Positions 1-12,409 of a stretch of 64,000 nucleotides of DNA are shown here, piece after piece; the stretch's first letter is position 1; every line of letters starts with the position of its first letter. A model generated the notes under the pieces. The model was not told the origin of the DNA. It did not search any database and saw only the letters and a program-made list of their open reading frames with translations. Source of the stretch: Ecytonucleospora hepatopenaei. Lineage: Eukaryota > Microsporidia > Enterocytozoonidae. A program made the translations under genes and the position numbers. The stretch lies in the NCBI GenBank assembly GCA_026692725.1, contig JAPMUG010000007.1:1-64000 (forward strand). Reading direction: 5' to 3'.

Positions 1-1546
<1,546 letters not shown>

Positions 1547-1983
1547 GATATCTAGTCAATAGCTTACCGTAGGTAAGATATCTAGTCAATAGCTTACCGT
1601 AGGTAAGATATCTAGTCAATAGCTTACCGTAGGTAAGATATCTAGTCAATAGCTTACCGTAGGTAAGATATCTAGTCAATAGCTTACCGTAGGTAAGATA
1701 TCTAGTCAATAGCTTACCGTAGGTAAGATATCTAGTCAATAGCTTACCGTAGGTAAGATATCTAGTCAATAGCTTACCGTAGGTAAGATATCTAGTCAAT
1801 AGCTTACCGTAGGTAAGATATCTAGTCAATAGCTTACCGTAGGTAAGATATCTAGTCAATAGCTTACCGTAGGTAAGATATCTAGTCAATAGCTTACCGT
1901 AGGTAAGATATCTAGTCAATAGCTTACCGTAGGTAAGATATCTAGTCAATAGCTTACCGTAGGTAAGATATCTAGTCAATAGC
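1547..1983. repeat. 30-bp subtelomeric satellite, ~14.6 copies
   Basis: A 30-bp unit starting GATATCTAGT and ending CCGTAGGTAA repeats head to tail with essentially no divergence, directly next to the telomere array. Each unit contains the palindrome GATATC and a short hairpin CTTAC-cgtag-GTAAG. Because 30 is divisible by three the minus strand stays open as a decapeptide repeat (LTRYLTYGKL), which I regard as fortuitous. The near-identity of copies suggests recent homogenisation, or a collapsed or expanded assembly. Confidence 0.95.
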
Positions 1984-2030
1984 GCTCCAAAACTTTAACT
2001 TCGTTACACTCCGTCAAGTTTTCTCGCGCT
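1981..2030. repeat. Imperfect inverted repeat at the inner edge of the satellite
   Basis: The 15 bases at 1981-1995 (AGCGCTCCAAAACTT) and 2016-2030 (AAGTTTTCTCGCGCT) are reverse complements at 12 of 15 positions and enclose a 20-base loop. The block is clearly richer in G and C than its surroundings and sits exactly where the 30-bp array breaks off inside a unit. Confidence 0.6.
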
Positions 2031-4342
2031 ACTAATCATAATCTAATTTTTGTTTTCACGTATTTTCTTTTCTTTGTGAATACTTTTATTACTCGCAAAA
2101 AGGTGTTAAAATGTTTTTTATGTACTATTAACTTAAATTAAACTTTTTGTAATTTTTTCGTTTGTTATTTCTATTGTTTTTATCATTTTATTATTAGGTT
2201 AATAAACTTATTAATAGTTTTATATTTTTTATATGTAAATATACTTAAGTATTAGTTTAGTTTTTTAATTTTTTTTTCTTTATTTCTTTTTTATTTAATA
2301 CTCTCATTGTTTTTCTTTTAAATTATATTATCTTTTAAAATATTTTTATTTTTTTATAAATTTTATAATATTTCCCTAATAAATGTATATATTTTTATAA
2401 TTTATTTAATAAAAACATATAAATATTTATTACACCATTTTATTATTACTATTACTACTATTTAAATACATATTAACTTTATCATTCATACTTATACTTA
2501 TATTCTATAAGAATATTTCTTTAATTTTTTCTAAATTTCTTAAAATATGAATTTATTTAATAATAAATTCTAAAATAATGTATTTTTTATTCTTATAATT
2601 TATTTACTATCATTTATATTAAGTTTTACACTTATAACAATACATTTAAATTATGATTTTACTATTATTTTATTTATATTTTAGTTTTATTCTATTTTAC
2701 TATAAGGGTTAAAAAATAAATACTAATAAGTTTACTAATATTTAAACTAAAGGGTATACTCACAAATACAAAAAATTGAAAAATACATCTACCTAAAACT
2801 ATTCAATTTTCAATATCATTGCATTCTATATATACTTTTATTTCATCTTTTTTCTTTTCCTTTATTACCTACGTGTTTTTTATTTCTATTATATTTTATT
2901 TTTCAAATTATTTTAACATAAAATATCTTTATACTACTAATATATAATATACACAAATAATTTAATTTATTATACAATTTATTTATAAAACATATAAAAT
3001 GTTTTTAGTAGTTAATATATAGTATAGTTGTGTATTCCTTAATAGTTTATAATAGTTAAGTAGTAATACTATTTTAAATTTGTTATTATTGTTAGCTACT
3101 ACTAAATTATATATATTAATATTTATTTTAGTTTATATTTATATTTAAATTAGTGTCTTAAGCTGGCTTATGCCATCGAAAATGTAGAGTAGATATTTAA
3201 AATTAGAAATGTTTTAAACCTTAATTTTTATTTTATTAAACTTTATTACAATGTGACATTCTTATACTAATACATTACCAAAGTGTATACTGATTATTTA
3301 GACACTCTTGAACAGAAAGAGGCACGTCGACAACAAGCACTTCAAGACCTTCCGCCTACTGTGTAAACAAAAGCGCTACGTAGCAATTCACAGCAAGAAA
3401 TTATTTAAATCAAATTCATGAAAGCTCAAAAGGAAGGGATTATAGCATATACTTATTTTTGTTCCTTAATTATACTATATAATAATAAAAATAGTTTTAT
3501 ATATTTGTTATTATTTTAAATTTTTACTTTTTATATTAACCTTATCCTTTTCTTATGTTATAAAATAAAATTAGTTTTTTACTTCTTTTAATATTATTAT
3601 ATATTATATATCTATATTTTTTAAAGAATTAAAATATTTTACTTTAGTTATATATAAAAATTATTGTTTTAAATTCTTAAAATTATTTTTATACCTATAA
3701 ATACTACTACTTCTTAATATAAATATTATATTTTGTTTTTCTTTTATTATATTGTTTAATAATATTAATAATATTTCCTTATAATATATAAATAGTAGTA
3801 GTATTTTTAATTTATTATTTTATAACTATTGTATAATATATTATTTTTGTTTTTAAAAGTTTTTAAATTTTTAAGGTTATATAATCTTATAATGATCTAG
3901 TTTAAAGTAAAATAATAAATATATATATGTTTTTTTGTATAGCTATAAATATTAAACTATTTTTATTTCCTTATATAAAAATATTTTATTTATTTTTATA
4001 CCTTACATTCTAAACATTATGATTTATTTTAAAAATATTAATTTTTTTAAATTTTTCCTTATTTTATTTACATAAATAATGTTTTTATATAAATCATATT
4101 TAATATATTCATAATACTACTATAATATATAATATTATTGTTAATTATATAATGTTATTGTTAATTATATAATGTTATATTTTTTTAATAATATTTTTTA
4201 TCCTTATAGTTATATAAAACTACAATACATTATAATAATATAATACAATAATATAACACAATATATAACTATATTTTATAACAAATTAACATATTATAAT
4301 AATACAATATATTTTAATACAATATAATAATATAATATTATA
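1984..4342. other. Gene-free AT-rich subtelomere
   Basis: About 2.3 kb of A/T-dominated sequence with frequent stops in all frames. I see no supported gene except a short coding-like fossil at 3274-3366. A slightly GC-richer patch continues to about 3420. Confidence 0.6.
3274..3366 (+). pseudogene. Short fossil coding fragment of unknown origin
   Basis: Between an in-frame TAA at 3268 and a TAA at 3364 the sequence reads about 30 codons with balanced codon use, including the string DTLEQKEARRQQALQDLPP, unlike the A/T-only background. There is no start codon. It looks like a relic of a gene or transposon; I do not recognise the family. Confidence 0.35.
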
Positions 4343-6308
4343 ATGATTGATAATATAGATGTATATATAAAGTATAATTTTATAGAAACAATAGAAATAT
4401 TACTATCAAATAATACTAATGATAGTGTATATGATTATAAGTTATATAAAGAAAATATATTAAATACTACTAATACATTATATAATGACAATAATACCAA
4501 TAATACTAATATCAATTATATAATATATTTATATTATACTAAACAATATAATAAAGCAATAAAATGTTTATCATGTATAAGCTTAACATGTTCAAATGAA
4601 ACATGTTGTAATATGGAAATGAAGATAATAAAAGCAAAGATAATACATAAGATATTATATGATAGTATAATAAAGAGTAATACTACTGATAGTAACACTA
4701 ATAGTAATACTACTAATACTACTAATATATTATATGATACAATATATAATAGTATACATAATGATTATAATGTAATATATAATAATAACTATAATATAAA
4801 ATATAATACTAATAATACTACTAATAATACTAATATATTATATAATTATATATATGGTATAATAATATTATATAATAACAATAACAATAACAATATATTA
4901 TATAATAATAACAATAATAATACTAATAACAATAACAATATATTATATAATAATAACAATAACAATATATTATGTAATAAATATAATATAGCTATAGATT
5001 GTTATATTAATATATTATATAAATATAATAATATGTATGAACTAATATATATAATAGTAGATATATTAAATATATATAATAATAGTGATAGTATTAATAA
5101 TATAATAAATGATGATATATTAAATGATGATATTAAATTATATATCTATATGTTGTATATATGTAATGATAGTAATATATTATATAATAATATAAAGATA
5201 TATGAATATATAATAAATACATATAATAGTATAAATGATACATATACATATAATAGTATAAATAATACATATACATATAATAGTATAAATAATACATATA
5301 CATATAATAGTAATATATTAAATAGTATATTATATATTATACCTATTGAATATTATATATTAAATATAGTAAATGATACAAGTATAACTAATGATATAAA
5401 ATATAATAAAATATTAAATATATATAATACATATACATATACATATAATACATATAATAGTAATATATATAATACATATACATATAATATTAGAATATCA
5501 TTAATAAATAGTATATTATATATGTATGATAATAAAATAGATGAATGTATAATATTATTAAAGAATATAATAAAATATAATAATATTGATAATATATCAT
5601 ATATTGATAATAGTAATATTATAATATATATAATATATATGATAATTAGTAAGTGTTATAATATAAAATATAATAAGCATAATAATATATCATATATGAA
5701 TAATAGTGTAATATATTATAATAAGGTATTATATAGTATATGTAATAATATACATATATCATAATATACATAATATACATAATATACATAATATAGTATT
5801 ATATATATTATATGATATAGCATATAACTTATATATACATAATAAATATAATATATCACAGTATATATTACATAAGATAATATATTATAATGGTAATATA
5901 TATAATGGTAATTGTTGTATTATTAGTAATACATATAAATTATTAGGTAGAATATATTATAAATATAATATATATGATATAGCAATAGAATCATTTATAA
6001 AGAGTAGTACAATATGTAATAATACCAATATATGTAATATATGTAATAATACCAATATATGTAATATATGTAATAATACTAATATATGTAATATATATAA
6101 TTTATATAATTTATATAATAGTAATATATGTAATAATACATCATGTGATGCATGGTTATATTTAGCTGAATTATATAAAAAGATGAATGACTCTAATAAT
6201 GCTATTGATGCATATAATAAATATATTAGTAATAGTACATGTGATAGGAATATAGAGAGAATAAAGAAATATATAGAAGATATAAATAAGTCAAATAGTA
6301 ATATATAA
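4343..6308 (+). CDS. TPR protein, Cdc23/APC8-like, interrupted by a frameshift
   Basis: The first reading frame runs 4343-5764 (473 codons). A second frame, one base out of phase, continues without stops to TAA at 6306-6308 and carries good TPR-like helices, such as LLGRIYYKYNIYDIAIESF and AWLYLAELYKKMNDSNNAI. Joined, the product would be about 655 aa. The N-terminal block around IIYLYYTKQYNKAIKCL and the C-terminal block ending KYI resemble the APC/C subunit Cdc23 (APC8), a TPR scaffold of the anaphase-promoting complex; assignment is by eye. Long Asn/Tyr/Ile tracts, including a 9-residue YNSINNTYT repeat, separate the TPR helices. The phase change falls in an (ATAC/ATA) microsatellite near 5750-5790, so a sequencing indel is as likely as a true lesion. 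Confidence 0.55.
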
Positions 6309-6360
6309 TATAATATAATATAAATAAAATATTACCCATATATATTAGTATAATATTTTA

Positions 6361-6497
6361 TATAGTTTATAGTTTATAGTTTATAGTTTATAGTTTATAG
6401 TTTATATATAGTTTATAGTTTATAGTTTATATTATAGTTTATAGTTTATAGTTTATAGTTTATAGTTATATATAGTTTATAGTTTATAGTTTATAGT
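6361..6497. repeat. 7-bp tandem repeat (AGTTTAT)n upstream of the NMT gene
   Basis: A slightly interrupted array of AGTTTAT units lies between a TTACCCAT element (CCC at 6335-6337) and the NMT start codon at 6565. It appears to have pushed the C-rich motif about 230 bp away from the ATG. Confidence 0.8.
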
Positions 6498-6564
6498 ATA
6501 TATAGTTATATATAATATATTAGTATAATAATATATTAGTATAATATAATAATATAATAATATA

Positions 6565-8063
6565 ATGAAAAAAAGATATTGGGAAACACAACCAGTTAGT
6601 AATATAGGTAATAACAATAATACTAATACCAATAACAATAATACCAATAACAATAATAATACTAATAATACTAATAATACTAATATCATACAACATGTTA
6701 ATAATGATATAATACACCAATTAAATAATACATATAATACATATAATAATACTAATTATATATTTAAATATATTAGTGATATTAATATTATTATTACATT
6801 TTTAAACAATAATTATTATAATACACATAATATACATAATACACATAATACTAATAGTAGTGATAATTATAAATTTATATTTACATATGATATGTTTAAT
6901 ATGTTATTTAATAGTAAGAGACATAAAGAATGTTATTCAATAGGATTATATATTAATAATAGTAATAATACTAATACTAATATATTATATAATGATAATA
7001 CAGTATATAATGATAATAAATTAGAATTAATTGGTTATGTATTTGGTAAAGTACATTCTATATATAATAATAGTAATAATAATGGTAATGTATTATATAA
7101 TGATACAGTATATAATGATAATATATTATATAGTGATATTCTCAGTGTTAACTTTCTATGTGTTAGTAAACATATGAGACATAATAATATTGCACCCATG
7201 CTCATTAATGAAATAAAGAGAAATGCATATATCAATGGTATTTATACTGCTATATTTACTGGTGAACGTAATTTAGGTTTTGCATTTACTGAAGTAGAAT
7301 ATTATCATTATATACTTAATATAAATAGATTAAGAAAATTAATATATATACCATATGATTATATAAATAGTACTAATACTATATATAATGATAATATATT
7401 AAATAGTAGTATATATAATAGTAATATATTAAATAGTAATATATTATAATAGTAATATATTATAATAGTAATACTAGATTAATCAATAATGATGATGATA
7501 ATGATTTTATTTATATTAATCAACTATTACTTAAATATAATCAATGTAATGTATGTAATATACAACTATATGAAGTATTTAATGATATTGATGCATTAAG
7601 AGATAATTTTAAAATTATTGATAACTTTAATTATACATTAATAAATAAACAGGAAGGTACATTTATTACATTTTATATAATGTATATTGATAATAAGTTA
7701 TATGATACTAATAATACTGATTTATATGATAATAACAATATAAACAGTAATAATAGTAATAATAGTAATAATACTATTTTATATGATAATAATAGTAAAT
7801 ATATTAAAAAAGCAATATTACAATATCATAATATAGGTAATAATACTAATAATACTAATAACATACAAATACTTGATGATGCTTTTACTTTTTGTAAATC
7901 CATGGGTGTTGATATGTTTGATGTCCTTAATATTGCTGGTAATGATATACACATTATAGATAAATATCCTTTTTTACATGGTACTGGTAAACTATATTAT
8001 CATTTTTATAATTATAATATGTTACCTATAGGAAGGAGTAAGATTAATTTTATATTATATTGA
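6565..8063 (+). CDS. NMT1: Glycylpeptide N-tetradecanoyltransferase (NMT), frameshifted
   Basis: Myristoyl-CoA:protein N-myristoyltransferase attaches myristate to N-terminal glycines in the cytosol. The N-terminus has the family signature WETQPV (residues 6-11). The acyl-CoA-binding region is clear: NFLCVSKHMRHNNIAPMLI followed by NEIKRNAYINGIYTAIFT. This frame stops at 7447-7449. A frame one base out continues from about 7443 through RLINNDDDNDFIYINQLLL, DAFTFCKSMGVDMFDVLN and a C-terminal FLHGTGKLYYHFYNYNM, matching the NMT C-terminal half, to TGA at 8061-8063. The joined product is about 498 aa, lengthened by Asn-rich inserts. The shift lies in an ATATTATAATAGTA repeat. Since NMT is normally essential, an assembly indel is likely. 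The usual C-terminal leucine carboxylate is replaced by Leu-Tyr. Confidence 0.9.
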
Positions 8064-8253
8064 ATTGTTACAACGATATTATATACTATATAATAAATAT
8101 TTTTTATATTATATACTGCATTATTATATTGTTATATTATTATATTGTTGTATAGTGTATTTTATAAGGTTAATATTTATTGATAAATTATTTATCTTTT
8201 TTACTTTATTAAATTATATAATATTTTTATTTAATATACCCTACTATATTTTA

Positions 8254-8310
8254 ATTAGTGTTAAAGTGTAATACGTTTTATTTAAATTAGTGTTAAAGTG
8301 TAATACGTTT
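8254..8310. repeat. 25-bp direct repeat, two copies
   Basis: Identical 25-base copies beginning ATTAGTGTTAAAGTG occur at 8254-8278 and 8286-8310 with a 7-bp spacer. Possibly a small duplication at a former insertion site. Confidence 0.8.
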
Positions 8311-8911
8311 ATTAATATACAGTTATTTATATATATACATATACTTTTGTTAATATTTATTTAAGTTTAAATAGTTAGTATTTTATATAGTTTAAACATA
8401 TTTATAGTATAAGATGACAAACAGTAACAGTAATGATGAATATGTTATTGATGATGTTGGTATATTATGACATCTTGATATATTTTAATACTTTTTACAC
8501 CCATAATGTTTTACCTAAATAAAGTTTTAACTACACTCATATTCAACAGCTAGTATAATATGGGTCTTATAACTATAAACCATATTTTTTATCCAAACAT
8601 AAGCATGTTTTGCATAAATAAAGTTTTAATACACTTACTTTCAAAATCTGTATTAAAAATTACATTTTCGTTTTTAAAGAAAAATATTTTATTTTTATTA
8701 AAATATTTAAAAAAATCTAGTATATTTATTTAAATTAAATTCTTTTTAATATATACAATAGTGTCAACAAAATAAAACTAACTAGTTAAAAAATAAGAAA
8801 AGATTTTAGAATAGTGTTTAATGATATTAAAAAATGTTTTTAAACTTCTACCACGATTTTATTTTTTCATAATTAAAAAATCGTTAATAAGATTAAAAAT
8901 TTTTTAAAAAA

Positions 8912-8914
8912 CCC
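8912..8914 (+). promoter_or_regulatory. CCC start-proximal motif
   Basis: ACCCTTTT sits 4 bases before the ATG at 8919. Such C-rich elements just upstream of start codons are a known microsporidian transcription-start signal and support this start for the broken secreted-protein gene. Confidence 0.6.
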
Positions 8915-8918
8915 TTTT

Positions 8919-9536
8919 ATGTTTTTAATTTTTATATCAATTATATTTAGATATTTTGTTTTTTGTTCTGAAAGATTTACATTGCGTTTTACAGATTATT
9001 CAAAGGACTTTTTTGAAATGTGAGGAGGAATTTGTGTTGGTGATCCAGATGAAGAAAATTATATAGGTGAACTTTGCAATGTAAAAACAGAGTTTATTTA
9101 TAAAAGATGCAAAAAAGAATATGATTGCTGCTTTAAATACAAAGCAAAAATTAAATTATCTGATTGTTTTAAAATTATAAAAGATCCTTTCCTATGTAGA
9201 ACCTCATGTTTTAAGATATGTCCTAAAGATGAAGATTTTGAAGATTTATATACTATTTACATACAATTCAAGCCTTACGAAGGTAAAAACAAAACAGAAG
9301 TTCCAAAATCTGATCTGCCTGTAGATATAGTTCGTAATAGCGCATTTGCATGCGATTATATTTTAAAAGCCAGAGGAATTGCTATTAAAGTTTCTAGAGA
9401 AAATCCATTTAAAAACGAATCAGATGCTAAAAAAGATGAAGAACCAGGAACGTCAACAGGAACGGAACGTGAAAATAATACATCATATAATTTACAAAAG
9501 AAACGCAAAAGAGAAAGCAGCAATTCTAATAAATAG
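8919..9536 (+). pseudogene. Secreted Cys-rich protein with an in-frame TGA
   Basis: From ATG 8919 the frame opens with a hydrophobic leader (MFLIFISIIFRYFVFCS) typical of a signal peptide. It reads 34 codons to TGA at 9021-9023, then continues in the same frame without interruption to TAG 9534-9536 (205 codons overall). The downstream part has several cysteines (KRCKKEYDCCFKYK, DPFLCRTSCFKICP) and ends in a Ser/Thr/Glu stretch with a basic cluster KKRKRE that resembles a nuclear localisation signal. The CCC motif before the ATG supports the start. The TGA follows FFEM; a TGG-to-TGA change (Trp to stop) would explain it. I do not recognise the family. Alternatives are a sequencing error, read-through, or a decayed gene. 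Confidence 0.6.
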
Positions 9537-10594
9537 TTTTTTGTTATTTTTAAAACCAAATTAATAGAATTTAAATTTTAAAATTATTCAGTTTATTACT
9601 TTTTAACACAATTTAAGTAAAATATATAATATTTAGAAGGTTCTAATCATAAAATATTGTTGTTTTTTGGTATCTGTATTTTATTAAAGAATTGTTGCAT
9701 TGATTTATTATTTATAGTTGGTTAAATTTCAATAAAATTGCATAGTTTTAAATTTACTCAATTGTGCATTATTCTCTTTCTCTGAACTTCATGAATTTGT
9801 AAAAATAAAAATTTGTTTTCAATAGCATCAAAATGATAAATTTAGACTTTAGCTGTTTATTTTTTTCACAGTGAGTGCAAAACTTAAAACTAATGGCGTA
9901 CGTGATTCTTTTTTAAAAATCCAAAAAATGCTATATAATTTTGGTAATGTGTTATTATAATGTTATGATGTAATAAGTTTTATAAATAAAAGTTAAGGGC
10001 AAACATTTCTACTTACAAATATCTAGTCTAATGTCCCGATAACATAAGTCTACTTATAACAATAGTATTTATTAATATAAAAATATATAAAGTAATATTT
10101 TGTGTCTAAAAATTATTTAAATAAATCAGTAATTTATTTAAATAATTTTTAAGGAATATTTAATTTATCATCTCCTTAATTATGACAAAATGTAAGTATA
10201 TTGTTTATTTATTTATATTTTACCTAAAATGCTATATTTATAAATGTGTGAATTTTTCAATGAACTATCACTTAAATAAAGTCTTGGAATGTTATACGGT
10301 TTTATACGTTTTTAGTTTTTGTGTCAATTTATTTTTAAACAATGAAAAAGAAAAATAAAATAGATATTGTGGCTATATACCAAATATAAGTTTAAGAGAG
10401 GGTGTTTTATTTTTAATTTAAATTGATTAATTACAAGATTTTTAATCTAAAATGTTTTTAATCATCCCTTTTTATATTTTTAATTGCTTTAGATTTCTAT
10501 AACAGAAAGAAGATCTACAAATCTATACTAGACACTTTTTATAAAAATATACTAAATATACTAAAAAGGTGAAATCAAAAAGTTAAATTAAAAA
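9537..10594. other. Intergenic region, nothing recognised
   Basis: About 1.05 kb of AT-rich sequence with stops in all frames and no CCC-motif/ATG combination leading into an open frame. Confidence 0.5.
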
Positions 10595-11755
10595 ATGAAT
10601 AACAAATTTATTTTTTTAATAATAACACTATTTTTAAAAATAATTTATTCAATAAGTGTAAGAATATCATCTGACAATGATGGTTATATAATTACAGGTA
10701 GTGTTCAAAGTGCCAGTCTATCACTCAAGCATTTAAATGTACAAAATGTTCCCATTCCACTCAGAACCAATCATCATGCCAATCCAGCAACAGGTAATTT
10801 TATGACAAGAGTGAACATGTTAAAATCATATGGTTTGTTTTCACGTAATTTTTTACCGTTTACACCTAGTTCACCATTGCTTATTACTTTTGATGACATA
10901 AATAGGCATAATTCACATGCAAATCCTAATCATAAATTTACAATAATGTTTGCGAATGATTATTCATTAGATATTTTAATATTTTATGATCCTTACAAAG
11001 TAGTTCATTCACATACAAGTCTTTTTGATTTTAATACACAAAATAAAACAATATTAAGAAGAGAATGTAAGGTTGAAGAAATTTTAGAAAAGTGTTTTGT
11101 AAGAACAAATAGAAATATAGGAACAGGAGTAACCCAAATAACTATACCAGTAACAACTAAAGAACTCAAATGTTTTGAAACAACAATGTTTTTAAATCAT
11201 TATGATTTCACAAAATCTTTCATAAAACACGAAAAAACAAAAACTGCAACAACCATGAGATTTAATGCACGGCGTAATTTACATTCAGCTTCACCGTCAA
11301 CTGTTTATGGTTCAAGAAGTAGTACGTGTAGTTATAAAAAACAACATGCAGTTAAAATTATACCAATACCACTTAAAAAAGAAGATATTATAAAAAAGCC
11401 ACCTATAAAACCAATAAGTCCTGGTTTATCCTCATTACTTAAAAAATTGACTTTAAATAAACAAAAAATTGCTCAAACAGAAGAACAAGAAGGTGCATCG
11501 GGTGGTAATGATGCTCCTCGTATAGGAGAGAAACCGAAATATAGTGGTAAAAAAAGCGAGAAGGATCCTTTAAATACACCCTTGCCTGAAAGTTCTAGTG
11601 ATGAAAATTTACAGTTGGAAACACCACAAATTGTTGATGCATCAACTGTACCATTACCTGAAAGTTCTAGTGATGAAAATTTACAAATGGAAAAACCACA
11701 AATTGTCGATCCTTCAACTGTATCATTGCCTGAAAGTAGTAGTGAAGAAGAATAA
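10595..11755 (+). CDS. Putative secreted protein with serine-acidic C-terminal repeats
   Basis: 386 aa. Residues 1-19 (MNNKFIFLIITLFLKIIYS) form a signal peptide. The middle is a soluble domain with few cysteines and no motif I recognise. From about residue 240 the chain is basic and Pro/Lys-rich. It ends with two near-identical 24-residue repeats starting PLPESSSDENLQ plus a third partial copy (SLPESSSEEE). The SSSDE/SSSEEE strings are classical acidophilic (casein-kinase-2 type) phosphorylation contexts. The combination of leader, repeats and subtelomeric position suggests a spore-wall, polar-tube or host-exposed protein, but that is inference. No CCC motif is seen close to this ATG. Confidence 0.7.
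   Translation: MNNKFIFLIITLFLKIIYSISVRISSDNDGYIITGSVQSASLSLKHLNVQNVPIPLRTNHHANPATGNFMTRVNMLKSYGLFSRNFLPFTPSSPLLITFDDINRHNSHANPNHKFTIMFANDYSLDILIFYDPYKVVHSHTSLFDFNTQNKTILRRECKVEEILEKCFVRTNRNIGTGVTQITIPVTTKELKCFETTMFLNHYDFTKSFIKHEKTKTATTMRFNARRNLHSASPSTVYGSRSSTCSYKKQHAVKIIPIPLKKEDIIKKPPIKPISPGLSSLLKKLTLNKQKIAQTEEQEGASGGNDAPRIGEKPKYSGKKSEKDPLNTPLPESSSDENLQLETPQIVDASTVPLPESSSDENLQMEKPQIVDPSTVSLPESSSEEE
11581..11747 (+). repeat. 72-bp tandem repeat inside a secreted-protein gene
   Basis: Two 72-bp copies and a partial third encode PLPESSSDENLQ(L/M)E(T/K)PQ and its continuation. The copies differ by a few substitutions, all keeping the reading frame. Confidence 0.85.
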
Positions 11756-12409
11756 AATGTTTTTTTCAAATATATTCAAATTTACTCATTTATAAATTAC
11801 TCATAAAAATTTAAAACAAACCTCATTTTATTTTTTATAAGAAACTGCCTTTAAAATAAAAATTTAAAAAAATACAAACTTTCATTCTGCATTTTTATTA
11901 CCATACACAAGCATTAGACAAAAACATATGAAATTTTATAGGGTTGAATTTTTGTAAAAAGATCATTTTTTTATACATTTAATATAAAATATAACAAAAC
12001 ATTAAAAGTATAAAATATTGATATAATAATTGTTTTTTAATATTAGCACAATTTTAAAATATTAATAAAAATGTATGAATAATATTGATTTAGTTAATTT
12101 TTTAATGTTTTAAAAATTTAATAATAAAATCACATTTCAAACAAATGTTTGTGTCAAAAAATGAAAGTCATTGATTTTGATAAATTCTTTAGTATTTGTG
12201 TTTAGTAACTTATAACTCTTCTTTTACATAATTTTTTTATTCATAAATAAAAAAATAACTATTTGTTTTTGATCAATTTTTTATTTAAAAATAAAATATA
12301 TATAAAACCATATATAGTATATAAGTTTATATAGTTTATATTGCTTATCTATTTTTATAATATATTAATTTAGTTTTTTAATAATAATTCTTTGGCACAT
12401 AATCATATA
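11756..12409. other. Intergenic region, nothing recognised
   Basis: AT-rich spacer of about 650 bp between two putative secreted-protein genes. No open frame with codon structure. Confidence 0.5.

Larger units (their letters stand above)
8064..8918. other. Intergenic region without a supported gene
   Basis: AT-rich. It contains a 25-bp direct duplication (8254-8278 and 8286-8310) and a short imperfect repeat of the string TAAATAAAGTTTTA near 8516 and 8617. A hydrophobic frame at 8065-8271 lacks a proper ATG start and has only background composition. Confidence 0.5.

Noticed and set aside
1547..1983. CRISPR-like regular 30-bp repeats
   Set aside because: Units are contiguous with no spacers and the genome is eukaryotic.
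6477..6720. Hydrophobic minus-strand frames over the NMT start
   Set aside because: Antisense of the AAT/ACT repeats and the 7-bp array; no independent start signal.
8065..8271. Hydrophobic 68-codon frame after NMT
   Set aside because: It starts at a non-ATG codon, shows only background Ile/Tyr/Leu composition and has no CCC motif near a start.
10595..11755. Ricin-B-type lectin domain in the secreted protein
   Set aside because: The opening ISVRISSDNDGYI is suggestive but no repeated QxW motifs follow.
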